Positions 8,681-17,285 of a stretch of 64,000 nt of DNA are shown here, in pieces; positions within the stretch are counted from its first letter, which is position 1, and each line of letters opens with the position of its first letter. This stretch comes from Frankia sp. AiPa1 (GTDB lineage: Bacteria > Actinomycetota > Actinomycetes > Frankiales > Frankiaceae): NCBI RefSeq assembly GCF_023243075.1, contig NZ_JALKFZ020000188.1, positions 16,200 through 80,199 on the forward strand, written 5' to 3'. The notes beneath the pieces are model-generated. The model was given only the letters and a program-made list of their open reading frames with translations. It was not told the origin of the DNA and did no database searches. A program made the position numbers and the translations under genes.

Positions 8681-10432
8681 TCAGGTCAGCAGGGCATCGA
8701 TGCGGGCCCGGTCGGCCGGCTCGAGCGGGCGCAGCGGCTCGCCCTTCGCCGAGCGCCAGACCACGTCGTCGGCCTGCCAGGCCTCGCGCCGAAGCCGCAT
8801 CTTGTCGATCTTCATGCTGCCGAGTTTCGGCAGTTCCTCGGCGACCCGGACGAACGACGGCACCCATTTGGGGCCGAGGTCGGGCTGCTCGGCGAGGAAG
8901 GCGTCGAACGCGCTCGGATCGAAACTCGCACCACCGCGCAGCTCGAGTGCGACCATCACCCGGTCCCCCACCGGATCGTCCGGGACCGCGTAGACGGCCA
9001 CCGACCGGACGTCCGGGTAGCGGCCGACGATGGCCTCCACCGGCGCGGCCGCGAAGTTCTCGCCGTCCACCCGCAGCCACTCGTTCGAGCGGCCGGCGAA
9101 GTACAGCCAGCCGTCGTCATCCCGGTAGGCAAGGTCGCCCGACCAGTAGGCACCCTCGCGGAAACGAGCCGACGTCGCCTCGGTGTTGTTGTAGTAGCCC
9201 TCGAAACCGTTGGTCGGCTCGGTCTCCACGATCTCGCCGACGGCCACGTCGAGGTTGGTGGGCCGCCCGTCCGGACCGCGGGTGACCGGCGGGCACTGCG
9301 CGCCGGTCGCGGCATCGAGCACCTTGACGGTCGGGTCGGGCCGCCCGAGCGACCCGTCGGGCATCGACGGATCACGCCGGATGATGATGATGCCCTCGGT
9401 GGAGCCGTAGCTGTCGCGCACGGTGGCGCCGAAACGACGGGCGAACTCCCGGATGTCGCGCACCGACGCCTCGTTGCCGACCGCGATCCGCAGCGGGTTG
9501 TCGGCGTCGTCCGGCCGCTCGGGCGTGGCCAGGATGTAGTTGAGGACCTTGCCGGTGTAGGTCATCATCGTCGCGCCGGTGCGCCGCACGTCCGGCAGGG
9601 TGTTCGAGGCCGAGAACCTCGGCCGGGTCACGATCGGGACGCCGGCGGCCAGCGTCGCCGCCCAGCCGGTGAACAGCGAGCTGGAGTGGAAGAACGGCAG
9701 CGGCGAATACACCACGTCCCGGCCGCGGACCAGATCGCTTATCTTCGCGACGTGTGCACCGGTGCGGGCGAACCGGCCGCTGGTGCAGCGCACCGCCTTG
9801 GGCAGCCCGGTCGACCCGGACGTGAAGATCAGCAGGAACAGGTCCTCGGGCCGAACCGGCACGTCTGGCAACGTCACCGGGCTCGCCTCGACGAGCGCGG
9901 CGTACTCGGGGGTGTCGACCACGAGGAGCCGCTCGCCCGGCACACCGGTGTCCACACCGTCGAGCAGCGGCCGGAAACCGGCGGACGTGACCAGCAGCTG
10001 GCAGTCGGTGTGCCGCACGAGCTGGCCGAGCTGGTCACCACGATAGGTGGAGTTGATCCCGACGACGGTGGCGCCGGACAGCGCGGCTGCCCCCAGCCAG
10101 AACACGTGGTCGGGCACGTTCTCGAGCAGTACGCCGATGTGCGGTGGACGCCGCGGGTCCCGGACCCGCTCGAAGTAGGCCGCCCGGCGGGCGGACTGCT
10201 CCACGAGCTCCCGATAGCTCCACCGCTGCTCGCCGATGATCAGCCCGGTCTCGTCATCCGCGGCCCGCGCCCGCAGCAGCTCCGCCGCGGTCGCCGCCGC
10301 CGCGGTCGCGGGCGTCGCCGTCGAGACTCCCACCCGCTCCGGCGCGTCCGATAATTCTCCCTGCGCGTCCGCGGTTCTCCCCGGCACGTCCGCCCGTGCC
10401 TGCGCGCCCTCTGCCAAGGCCGTGCTCCCCAC
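8681..10432 (-). CDS. Long-chain/very-long-chain acyl-CoA ligase (FATP/FadD-like)
   Basis: 583 residues if the GTG at 10432 (GGAG 11 bases upstream) is used; a GTG at 10333 or one overlapping the upstream stop at 10567 are alternatives, and only residues after about 10330 look like family sequence. The AMP-binding enzyme motifs are clear: IFTSGSTGLPKAV (phosphate loop), DSYGSTEGI, YWSGDLAYRDDDGWLYFAGR and the C-terminal lysine in GSMKIDKMRLR. The YWSGDLAYRDDDGW/ENFAAAPVE context resembles FATP-type ligases. It would activate a carboxylic acid with ATP and CoA. It follows the luciferase-like gene on the same strand. Confidence 0.88.
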   Translation of the reverse strand: MGSTALAEGAQARADVPGRTADAQGELSDAPERVGVSTATPATAAAATAAELLRARAADDETGLIIGEQRWSYRELVEQSARRAAYFERVRDPRRPPHIGVLLENVPDHVFWLGAAALSGATVVGINSTYRGDQLGQLVRHTDCQLLVTSAGFRPLLDGVDTGVPGERLLVVDTPEYAALVEASPVTLPDVPVRPEDLFLLIFTSGSTGLPKAVRCTSGRFARTGAHVAKISDLVRGRDVVYSPLPFFHSSSLFTGWAATLAAGVPIVTRPRFSASNTLPDVRRTGATMMTYTGKVLNYILATPERPDDADNPLRIAVGNEASVRDIREFARRFGATVRDSYGSTEGIIIIRRDPSMPDGSLGRPDPTVKVLDAATGAQCPPVTRGPDGRPTNLDVAVGEIVETEPTNGFEGYYNNTEATSARFREGAYWSGDLAYRDDDGWLYFAGRSNEWLRVDGENFAAAPVEAIVGRYPDVRSVAVYAVPDDPVGDRVMVALELRGGASFDPSAFDAFLAEQPDLGPKWVPSFVRVAEELPKLGSMKIDKMRLRREAWQADDVVWRSAKGEPLRPLEPADRARIDALLT

Positions 10433-10563
10433 TCTTACGTCGGCTCCGGTGGTGCGGGCGTCCCGCGGCGCCACCCGAGGACGTCCGGCGCCGCCAGGGG
10501 GACAGTTTGGCGACGCTGGATACTGACAGGACCCGGCGCGGCGGACCATGCCGCTCGCGGGCC

Positions 10564-11577
10564 TCACCACAGACTGGCGATCGGCTCCATCATGGTGGCG
10601 TGATCGGTCGGCTCGACGATCACCGTGGTCAACGGGCCCTCCCGCCAGGCGGCGAGCTGGTCGGCGATCCGCGGCAGCGGGCCGACCAGGGCCAGATCGT
10701 CCACGAGTTCGTCGGGGACGGCGGCGCAGGCCGCCTTGCGGTCACCGGCGAGGAACAGGTCCTGGATGCGGTTGGCCTCCTCGACGTACCCGTAGCGGGC
10801 GACGAGGGCGGCGTAGAAGTTCTTCGTCTTCGACCCCATCCCGCCGATGTGCAACGCGATGCGGGGACGCACCTGGTCGCGGCAGGCATCGAGGTCGTCG
10901 CCGAGGCAGGCGAGCACGGTGGGCGCGACCTGGAATCCCTCGCCAGCGGCGGCGAGCGCGTCGCCCCAGGCGTTCTTCCAGTGCCGCGGGCTCCACAGGT
11001 AGGGCAGCAGCCCGTCGGCCTCGGCCACCGCCATGGCCACGTTCTTCGGGCCGAGGGCGGCGATGAGGATCGGCGTCGACGGTGCGCCCGGCAACTGGGT
11101 GCGCAGCGCCCGGCCCTGGCCGGTGGCCCCCGCCCCGGTGTAGGGCACCTGGTAGATGGTCCCGTCGAACGAGACCTTCTCGGTACCGGCGAGGGCCTGG
11201 CGCAGGATGGCCAGGTACTCGCGGGTCATCCGCACCGGCGGGTGGTAGGGCACCCCGTGCCATCCCTCCACGACCTGCGGGCCGGAGGCGCCGAGGCCGA
11301 GGATGAGCCGCCCCTGAGAGAGCTGCTGCAGGGTCAGCGCCGTCATCGCGGTGGCGGCGGGGGTCCGGGCCGGCATCTGCGCGATCGCGGTGCCGAGCCG
11401 GAGCCGGGTCGTGATGGCGGCGACGAACGCCAGCGGGGTGAACGCGTCGGCACTCCACGCCTCACCCGCCCACACCGAGTCATATCCGGCCTGTTCGGCC
11501 CGGCGGGCCACATCCGCCAGGGAACGTCCGTCACCGCGGATACCGGCGAGGCTCAGGCCGAGCGCAACCTTGGACAC
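10564..11577 (-). CDS. Luciferase-like flavin/F420-dependent oxidoreductase
   Basis: 337 residues of the bacterial luciferase-like TIM-barrel superfamily: N-terminal GLSLAGIRGDGRSLADVARR, the segment RLRLGTAIAQMPARTPA, and GRLILGLGASGPQVVEGWHG are typical of F420-dependent dehydrogenases of actinobacteria. Such enzymes reduce or oxidise ring systems or act as monooxygenases; the cofactor (F420 or FMN) cannot be decided. The GTG start at 11577 is seven bases from a TAGCGT -10 hexamer, and the transcript is therefore probably leaderless. It is the first gene of a unit with the acyl-CoA ligase and is divergent from a short-chain dehydrogenase. Confidence 0.85.
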   Translation of the reverse strand: MSKVALGLSLAGIRGDGRSLADVARRAEQAGYDSVWAGEAWSADAFTPLAFVAAITTRLRLGTAIAQMPARTPAATAMTALTLQQLSQGRLILGLGASGPQVVEGWHGVPYHPPVRMTREYLAILRQALAGTEKVSFDGTIYQVPYTGAGATGQGRALRTQLPGAPSTPILIAALGPKNVAMAVAEADGLLPYLWSPRHWKNAWGDALAAAGEGFQVAPTVLACLGDDLDACRDQVRPRIALHIGGMGSKTKNFYAALVARYGYVEEANRIQDLFLAGDRKAACAAVPDELVDDLALVGPLPRIADQLAAWREGPLTTVIVEPTDHATMMEPIASLW

Positions 11578-11584
11578 CGATCCG

Positions 11585-11620
11585 ACGCTAACTTGACGCC
11601 AACATCGATGTCAATGTCAA
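11585..11620 (-). promoter_or_regulatory. Leaderless promoter overlapped by RAYRTY operator
   Basis: On the minus strand a perfect -35 TTGACA (11609-11614) is 18 bases from the -10 TAGCGT (11585-11590), which is seven bases before the GTG of the luciferase-like gene. The -35 lies within AACATC-GATGTC-AATGTC (11601-11618), three tandem RAYRTY hexamers, with ACATCGATGT (11602-11611) a perfect palindrome. The rest of the 317-base space to the divergent dehydrogenase at 11895 shows no gene; a plus-strand promoter is not obvious. Confidence 0.65.
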
Positions 11621-11894
11621 CCTTGTGCACCGGGCGTGCCACCCAGTCCGGCCCGTCCGCATCCGCACCCGACGCGGGGAATTCGCACGTGCCGGCCCGA
11701 CATGTGGTGGTGTCGGAGGTGAGGGCGGTGGACCGCGGCGACTGGTTGGACGGTCGCGGCGATCAACGGGTGCCGGTCAGATGCCGGTCAGGTGCCGGCC
11801 ATCGGGACTCGCGGTGCCCGTCCGCCCGGTACGGCAACAGCCAGACGTTGGACCCCGGCAGGGGCATTCCCCATCAGGGAGCAGGAGGAAACAG

Positions 11895-12662
11895 GTGGAT
11901 CTGACAGGGCGCTCGGCGATCGTCACCGGCGGGGCCGGCGGGCTCGGGGCCGCGGTCGTGCGGCACTTCATCGGTCTCGGAGTGAAGACGGTCGTCTTTG
12001 ACCTGCACGATGACCGCACCAAGGAGCTCGCCGCGAGCTTCGGCGCCGACGCCGCGGCCGTCGCCGGTGACATCAACGACGACGACGTGGTGCAGTCCGC
12101 GATCAGCGCGGCGCAGTCGCTGGGCACGTTGTCGATCGTGGTGAACGTGGCCGGCGGCGGCATCGCCGCCCGTACCCTGAACCGCGACGGCACGCCGCAC
12201 GACAAGGACTCCTTCGCCAAGGTCCTGACCATCAACACGGTCGGGACGTTCAACGTCACCCGGCTCACCGCGGCGGCGATGGCCAAGAACGAGCCGACCG
12301 AGGACGGCGAGCGGGGTGTCGTCGTCAACACCGCGTCCATCGCCGGGCTCGAGGGCCAGGTCGGGCAGCTCGCCTACGCCGCCGCCAAGGCCGGCATCCT
12401 CGGCATGTCACTGCCGCTGGCCCGCGACCTCGCGCCGGTCGGCATCCGGGTGAACGCGATCGCGCCAGGCACCATGGGCACGCCGATCATGCTCTCGGTC
12501 CCCAAGGAGATGAGCGACAAGCTGATCTCGGGCATCCAGTTCCCCAGGCGGATGGGCAAGCCCGAGGAGTTCGCGCTGCTGGTCGAGTCGATCGTGCGCA
12601 ACCCGTACCTCAACGGCGAGAACATCCGCCTCGACGGCGCGCTGCGCTTTCCCCCGAAGTAG
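11895..12662 (+). CDS. Short-chain dehydrogenase (3-hydroxyacyl-CoA dehydrogenase-like)
   Basis: 255 residues from the GTG at 11895, placed six bases after an AGGAGGAA ribosome-binding site. Rossmann motif TGGAGGLGAAVV (Gly-rich NAD binding), NVAGGG, catalytic serine in VVNTASIAGLEGQ and YAAAK (YxxxK). The overall pattern, including NTASIAGLEGQVGQLAYAAA, resembles type-10 17beta-hydroxysteroid/3-hydroxyacyl-CoA dehydrogenases, which would follow hydration of an enoyl-CoA. It is divergent from the luciferase-like gene across an operator and is followed by the thiolase gene, giving the last two steps of beta-oxidation. Confidence 0.88.
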   Translation: MDLTGRSAIVTGGAGGLGAAVVRHFIGLGVKTVVFDLHDDRTKELAASFGADAAAVAGDINDDDVVQSAISAAQSLGTLSIVVNVAGGGIAARTLNRDGTPHDKDSFAKVLTINTVGTFNVTRLTAAAMAKNEPTEDGERGVVVNTASIAGLEGQVGQLAYAAAKAGILGMSLPLARDLAPVGIRVNAIAPGTMGTPIMLSVPKEMSDKLISGIQFPRRMGKPEEFALLVESIVRNPYLNGENIRLDGALRFPPK

Positions 12663-12913
12663 GCGCCGCCCCCACCGAAAGAAGGCCCGCCGGCCCGGTC
12701 AGGGCCCCAGCGTCGTGCACGGGCGCGCCGCCCGGAGCTCCGCCTCCGGCCGACGCGCCCGTCGGACTTCCCGACGGTGCTCTCCCCCGACGCTCTCCCG
12801 GCGCTCTCGCCTGATGCTCTCCCCCGGCCGGTGGGAGTCCGAACGGCGCACTCGCCAGCACGGCGGTTGTCCAGGCCTGTTCTCCCTGGCAGGGCGGCCG
12901 TCCGGCTGGTCGG

Positions 12914-12965
12914 TTGCGGGTGCATGGGTCGCTGGCTACTGTCGATATCAATATCGACATCTGTG
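12914..12965 (+). promoter_or_regulatory. Thiolase promoter with RAYRTY operator
   Basis: A -35 TTGCGG (12914-12919) is 17 bases from a -10 TACTGT (12937-12942). Overlapping the -10 and the expected start point is TGTCGATAT-CA-ATATCGACA (12940-12959), a perfect inverted repeat that also reads GATATC-AATATC-GACATC, three RAYRTY hexamers (12943-12960... in register). The 430-base gap (12663-13092) otherwise contains only degenerate GCTCTCCC repeats at 12775-12830 and no gene. Confidence 0.65.
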
Positions 12966-13092
12966 CGGCCGGGCGGATTGCGCCCGAGACGGTACCCGTC
13001 CCGGGCCGTTTCCCCCCACCCGGCCTCGGCGCCCGTACCGGGGCCGCATCAGTGCCACCGATGGGCGCGCGTCCGATTCCAGGAGGGTCCTC

Positions 13093-14262
13093 GTGACCGA
13101 AGCAGTCATCGTCTCGACCGGCCGCACGGCCATCGGCAGGGGCCGCAAGGGCACCCTCGTCGGCCTGGACGCGTATGCGCTCGCCGAGGCGGTCGTCCCG
13201 GTCGTGCTGGAACGCAGCGGCATCCCGGCCGCCGACGTCGACGACCTCATCATCGCGGAGTCGCTGCAGGGCGGCAGTGTGATCGCCCGCAACATCGCCG
13301 TCCGGGTCGGCCTGACCGACGTCCCGGGCCTGGCCACCAACCGGCACTGCGCGGCGGGCCTGGCCGCGGTGGCGACCGCCGCGGCCGGCATCCGCGCCGG
13401 GATGGACAAGGTCGTCATCGCCGGCGGCACCGAGAGCATGAGCAACCTCGTGCTGGGCGCCCGATTCGACGCCGACCGCAACCTGCAGGTGGTGCCCTTG
13501 CCGTCGCACCCCGAGACCCCGGACGCCCCCCCGTTCGACATGTCCATCACCGTCGGCGAGAACACCGCCCGGGAGATGGGGCTCACCCGCCGTGACGTGG
13601 ACGAATGGGCCGCCTACAGCCACGAGCGGGCGATCGCGTCCATCGACGCCGGAGCGTTCACCGAGGAGATCATCCCGCTGGACGTCACGCGTCCCGACGG
13701 AAGCGTCGTGCGGTTCGACACCGACGAGCATCCCCGCCGCGGCACGACCGTCGAGACCCTTGCCGGGCTGCGTCTGATCCACCCCGAGATTCCCGGCGCG
13801 ACCGTCACCGCGGGTAACGCGGCCGGCATCAACGACGCCGCCGCGGCCGTCACCATCACCAGCGACGACTACGCCGCCACCCACGGGGTCACCCCGCTGG
13901 CCCGAATCCGCTCCTGGGCGGCCGTCGGTCTGGAGCCGGCCCGCACGGGCATGTCCCCGACGCTCGCCATCCCCAAGGCGCTCGACCGGGCCGGGCTCAC
14001 CCTCTCCGACATCGACCTGTTCGAGATCAACGAGGCGTTCTGCTCGGTGCCGGTCGCGGCCGTGCGCAAGCTGGGCATCAACCCGGAGATCGTCAACGTC
14101 AACGGCAGCGGCGCGAGCCTCGGCCACCCGATCGCCACCACCGGCGCCCGGATGGTCGTCACCATGCTCGGTGAGCTTCGCCGCCGCGGCGCGTCGCTGG
14201 GCCTCGTCTCGATGTGCGCCGGCGGTGGCATGGGTGGCGCCCTGATCGTCGAGCTCCTCTGA
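13093..14262 (+). CDS. Acetyl-CoA C-acyltransferase (thiolase)
   Basis: 389 residues from a GTG at 13093 behind AGGAGGG. Thiolase family marks: nucleophilic cysteine in NRHCAAGLAAVATAA, GGTESMSN, EINEAFCSVPVAA, the histidine in GASLGHPIATTGARM, and the second cysteine in SMCAGGGMGGA. All catalytic residues of degradative thiolases are present. It would cleave a 3-ketoacyl-CoA with CoA to an acyl-CoA shortened by two carbons (or propionyl release for branched chains). It has its own operator-controlled promoter and lies downstream of the short-chain dehydrogenase. Confidence 0.92.
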   Translation: MTEAVIVSTGRTAIGRGRKGTLVGLDAYALAEAVVPVVLERSGIPAADVDDLIIAESLQGGSVIARNIAVRVGLTDVPGLATNRHCAAGLAAVATAAAGIRAGMDKVVIAGGTESMSNLVLGARFDADRNLQVVPLPSHPETPDAPPFDMSITVGENTAREMGLTRRDVDEWAAYSHERAIASIDAGAFTEEIIPLDVTRPDGSVVRFDTDEHPRRGTTVETLAGLRLIHPEIPGATVTAGNAAGINDAAAAVTITSDDYAATHGVTPLARIRSWAAVGLEPARTGMSPTLAIPKALDRAGLTLSDIDLFEINEAFCSVPVAAVRKLGINPEIVNVNGSGASLGHPIATTGARMVVTMLGELRRRGASLGLVSMCAGGGMGGALIVELL

Positions 14263-14329
14263 CCTGGACTGCGCCGCGCCCCCGGACCCACGCCCGTCGC
14301 GTCGGGTCCGGGGTCTCCGCCCAGTCCAG

Positions 14330-14480
14330 CCACCCCAGCTCACCAGCCACCCGCAGTCCGGCCCGGCTCCGCCCAGCCACCCGCTCCCCAGCCGGGCCCG
14401 GCTCCGCCCAGCCACACGCTCCCCAACCGGGCCCAGCTCACCCAGCCACACGCTCCCCAACCCGGACAGCCGGGCCCAGC
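14330..14480. repeat. Imperfect ~36-bp tandem repeats
   Basis: About three degenerate copies of a unit containing CCAGCCACACGCTCCCCA and CCGGGCCCAGCT follow the thiolase gene. They lie in the 400-base convergent gap 14263-14664, which holds no gene. The repeats are strongly C-rich on the plus strand and could act as a transcription-slowing region, but no function is shown. Confidence 0.6.
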
Positions 14481-14516
14481 CGGCCCGGCCGCTACCCCCC
14501 GCAGCGGCCGGCGCAG

Positions 14517-14592
14517 CAAGATCCCGCCAAACAGGTCGCCGTGGGGGGCAAATCGGACACCAATACCCCCATTCCGACCTGTTTGGATCTTG
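14517..14592. repeat. 76-bp palindromic interspersed element, copy A
   Basis: Ends are CAAGATC (14517) and GATCTTG (14592), inverted. The arms continue as CCAAACAGGTCG and CGACCTGTTTGG, a 12-bp perfect pair, around a core GTGGGGGGCAAATCGGAC. A second copy of identical length is at 54741-54816 in the opposite orientation with the same ends and an identical 18-base core. Both copies lie between convergent genes. Candidate bidirectional terminator or small non-autonomous mobile element. Confidence 0.75.
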
Positions 14593-14664
14593 GCACCTCA
14601 TACGCGCCAATTTTCGGTGGCGGACGGTGACATTTCCGCCTTCACGGCGGTCAGGTGGTAAGGG

Positions 14665-15810
14665 TCAGGTGGTGAGGATGGAGACGGCGGCGGTGCCGGG
14701 GGCGCCGTAGAGCTGGGCGTAGCCGACGCGGGGGTTGCCGGGAACCTGGCGTTCGCCGGCCTGGCCGCGCAGCTGCAGGACGAGCTCGTGCACCTGGCGC
14801 AGACCGGAGGCGCCGATCGGCTCGCCGTTGGCGATCAGGCCGCCGTCGGTGTTGACGGGTAGCCGCCCGCCGATCTCGGTGGCGCCCTCCGCGAGCAGCT
14901 TCTCCTGCTCGCCGTCCGCGCAGAAGCCGTTCTCGGCCATGTGGATGATCTCGGCGCCGGCGTCGGTGTCCTGTAGCTGGATGACGCCGACGTCCTCGGG
15001 GCCGATGCCGGCGATCTCGTAGGCGGCCTGGCTGGCGTAGACGGTCGGGGCCTTGTCCTCCTCGACGGCGGCCCATGAGCTGTGCACCTCATACGCGCCA
15101 TAGCGGCGGGTACGCAGAGCGCTGGCCCGCAGGAAGATCGGGGTCGAGGTGTAGCGGTGGGCGAGGTCGGCCCGGCAGAGCACGACCGCGGCGGCGCCCT
15201 CGTCGGGTGAGCAGAACATGTACTGGGTCAACGGGTAGTTCAGCATTCGCGCGTCGAGGATGCTCTGCTCGTCCATCGGCCTGCGGCGAAACGCGTTGGG
15301 GTTGAGCACCCCGTTGCGCAGGCTCTTCGCGACGACCTTCGCCAGGGTCTGATGCGAGATGCCGTGGTCGTGCATGTATCGATTGATCTTGATGCCGAAG
15401 AACTTCGTCGTGAGGAACTGGCCGGCCGCGCCGTACCAGGACGGCGCGCTGTAGTACTCCGGGTCGGCGGTGAACGCGCCGGGCAGGTGTTTGTCCATGC
15501 CGACGGCGACCCCGAGCTCGTATTTGCCGTAGCGGATCGCGTCGGCGGTCAGCTCCAGCGCGGTGCCGGCGGTGGCACAGCCGTTATAGACGTCCATAAA
15601 CGGTATGCCGGTGAGCCCGAGCAGGCTGACCACCGCATCCGGATTGTCGACCTCGTTGCTGCCGCCGAACGCGAACTGCACCTGCGGCCAGCTGGCCCCG
15701 GCATCCGCCAGGGCGCTGCGCACCGCCTGCGCGCCCATCTCGATCGCCGACTTCGCGCCGAACCGACCGAACGGATGGATGCCCACCCCGACGATGGCGA
15801 CGTCGTACAT
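14665..15810 (-). CDS. Non-classical thiolase-like protein (SCP2-thiolase/Ltp2-like)
   Basis: 381 residues with the thiolase fold: MYDVAIVGVGIHPFGRFG at the N-terminus, VYNGCATAGTALELTADAIR, and NTDGGLIANGEPIGASG near the C-terminus. The histidine of the normal GHP motif is replaced by glutamate (GEP) and the C-terminal CxG by YGAPG, as in the Ltp2-type proteins that act as retro-aldolases in steroid side-chain degradation. The next gene encodes a DUF35 protein, the usual partner of those aldolases. Function by family: carbon-carbon cleavage of a 3-hydroxy- or 3-keto-acyl-CoA side chain; exact reaction is inference. Confidence 0.85.
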   Translation of the reverse strand: MYDVAIVGVGIHPFGRFGAKSAIEMGAQAVRSALADAGASWPQVQFAFGGSNEVDNPDAVVSLLGLTGIPFMDVYNGCATAGTALELTADAIRYGKYELGVAVGMDKHLPGAFTADPEYYSAPSWYGAAGQFLTTKFFGIKINRYMHDHGISHQTLAKVVAKSLRNGVLNPNAFRRRPMDEQSILDARMLNYPLTQYMFCSPDEGAAAVVLCRADLAHRYTSTPIFLRASALRTRRYGAYEVHSSWAAVEEDKAPTVYASQAAYEIAGIGPEDVGVIQLQDTDAGAEIIHMAENGFCADGEQEKLLAEGATEIGGRLPVNTDGGLIANGEPIGASGLRQVHELVLQLRGQAGERQVPGNPRVGYAQLYGAPGTAAVSILTT

Positions 15811-15855
15811 GTCAGTCTCCTTGCTCCGAGAGCGCCGTCTGTGCTGAGAGCTCGG

Positions 15856-16311
15856 CTACTCCGCGAGCTCTGCCTGATCCGAGATCTCCGGCGACGCCGG
15901 GGCGAATGCGTGGATCATGATTTCGGTGCCGTCCGCGTCGGTGCGGAACGGCACCACCACCAGCTCCAGCTCCATGCCGAACGTGAGCTTTTCCGGGTCC
16001 GCCTCGGTGAGCCGCGCCTCGACGCGCACCTCGTCGCCGAGCTGGACGAGCCCGACGCCGAAGGGGCGAAACGTCTCCTCGGTCTCCCCGCCGGCGTAGG
16101 GCGCCTTGGGCAGGAAACCCTGGATGGTCCACGCCACCAGCACGCCGCGGCGCGGCAGCAGGTGCTCGGCGATGTCGGGGTTGCCGCAGCGCGGGCAGGA
16201 CGGTTTACGCGGGAACATCACCGCCTGGCACGCCGGACAGCGCCCGCCGAGCAGCCGCGGCTCCGCTGCCGGCCAGGTGAACACATCGGGGGCGAACGCT
16301 ACCTGGGTCAC
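15856..16311 (-). CDS. DUF35 OB-fold zinc-ribbon protein
   Basis: 151 residues. The N-terminal rubredoxin-like zinc ribbon has four cysteines in CPACQ...CPRCG (about residues 25-42), followed by an OB-fold (VLVAWTIQGFLPKAPY, FGVGLVQLGDEVRVEARL). DUF35 proteins pair with thiolase-like enzymes and hold the acyl-CoA substrate; in steroid degradation the DUF35 domain is essential for Ltp2 aldolase activity. The gene is 45 bases upstream of the thiolase-like gene on the same strand, matching that partnership. Confidence 0.9.
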   Translation of the reverse strand: MTQVAFAPDVFTWPAAEPRLLGGRCPACQAVMFPRKPSCPRCGNPDIAEHLLPRRGVLVAWTIQGFLPKAPYAGGETEETFRPFGVGLVQLGDEVRVEARLTEADPEKLTFGMELELVVVPFRTDADGTEIMIHAFAPASPEISDQAELAE

Positions 16312-16385
16312 GCCATACTCTCCTCGCCGCGACGGCTGCCGAACTGCCGGATTGCCGACGGCCGTCGCGGCATCGGCTGCCCGCC

Positions 16386-17174
16386 CTACCGGTCCGAACT
16401 GATCTTGGATTTCATCTGCTCGAGGTCCACCAGGATCGGGAATCCGGAGACGCTCAGGGCGTTGCCGTGGCCGGTCTGGTGGGTGTCGAACACCGACTGG
16501 ATCGCCGCGTAGAAACCCTGCACGTCCAGGGTCTGGTTGACCGCACGCTTGGCCTGGCGCAGCCCGAACGCCGGCATCTTCGCGATGTCGGCGGCCAGTT
16601 CCCGGGTCGCCGTGTCCAGCTCGGCCCGGGGCACGACCTTGTTGACCATGCCGAGCTTCTCCGCCTCCTCGGCGGTGACCGCGCGGCCGGTGAACAGGAT
16701 CTCCTTGGCCTTGCGCGGCCCGAGCTCCCAGGTGTGCCCGTGGTACTCGACGCCGCCGATGCCCATCGCGACCACCGGGTCGGAGAACAGGGCGTCGTCG
16801 GCGGCGATGATCAGGTCACAGGGCCAGCACAGCAGCAGGCCACCCGCGATGCACCGGCCCTGGACGGCGGCGATCGACGGCTTCGGGGTGTTGCGCCAGC
16901 GCAGCGTGTACTCGAGATAGCGGCGCGACTCGTAATGGATGATGTACTCAAGGGTGATCTTCTCCGGGCCGCCCGTGCCCCGCAGGTCGTGCCCGGCGGA
17001 GAAGTGCTTCCCCTCGCCGCGCAGGACGATCACGGCGACGTCGTCGTCCTCGGCGGCCGCGCGCCAGGCCGCGTCGAGCTCGTCGAGCAGCTCCGCGTTC
17101 TGGGCGTTGGCGGCCTCGGGCCGGTTGAGCGTGATGGTCGCGATCTTGTCTGCGACCTCGTAGCGGATGTACAT
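16386..17174 (-). CDS. Enoyl-CoA hydratase/isomerase
   Basis: 262 residues from the ATG at 17174, which follows GGAG by six bases; longer upstream frames lack family similarity. Crotonase-fold motifs: ITLNRPEAANAQN, the oxyanion-hole segment GEGKHFSAGHDLRG and AAVQGRCIAGGLLLCWPCDL. The usual second glutamate region is represented by AMGIGGVEYHGHTWELG. Function by family: hydration of a 2-enoyl-CoA or isomerisation. It is the upstream neighbour of the DUF35/thiolase-like pair on the same strand (73-base gap), forming a likely hydratase-aldolase unit. Confidence 0.9.
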   Translation of the reverse strand: MYIRYEVADKIATITLNRPEAANAQNAELLDELDAAWRAAAEDDDVAVIVLRGEGKHFSAGHDLRGTGGPEKITLEYIIHYESRRYLEYTLRWRNTPKPSIAAVQGRCIAGGLLLCWPCDLIIAADDALFSDPVVAMGIGGVEYHGHTWELGPRKAKEILFTGRAVTAEEAEKLGMVNKVVPRAELDTATRELAADIAKMPAFGLRQAKRAVNQTLDVQGFYAAIQSVFDTHQTGHGNALSVSGFPILVDLEQMKSKISSDR

Positions 17175-17285
17175 CTGCAGCTCCTCAGCCGACCAGGTAC
17201 TGACCAGGAGAAAGCGGGCGGCGCCGATCGAGGGACTGGTCGGCTGTCCTGAGGCGCTCGTCTTGTCTGCCCGCACACGGTGGCT

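Noticed and set aside
8240..10354. A 704-residue plus-strand frame
   Set aside because: It lies opposite the acyl-CoA ligase and SMP-30-like genes, which both have full motif sets on the other strand.
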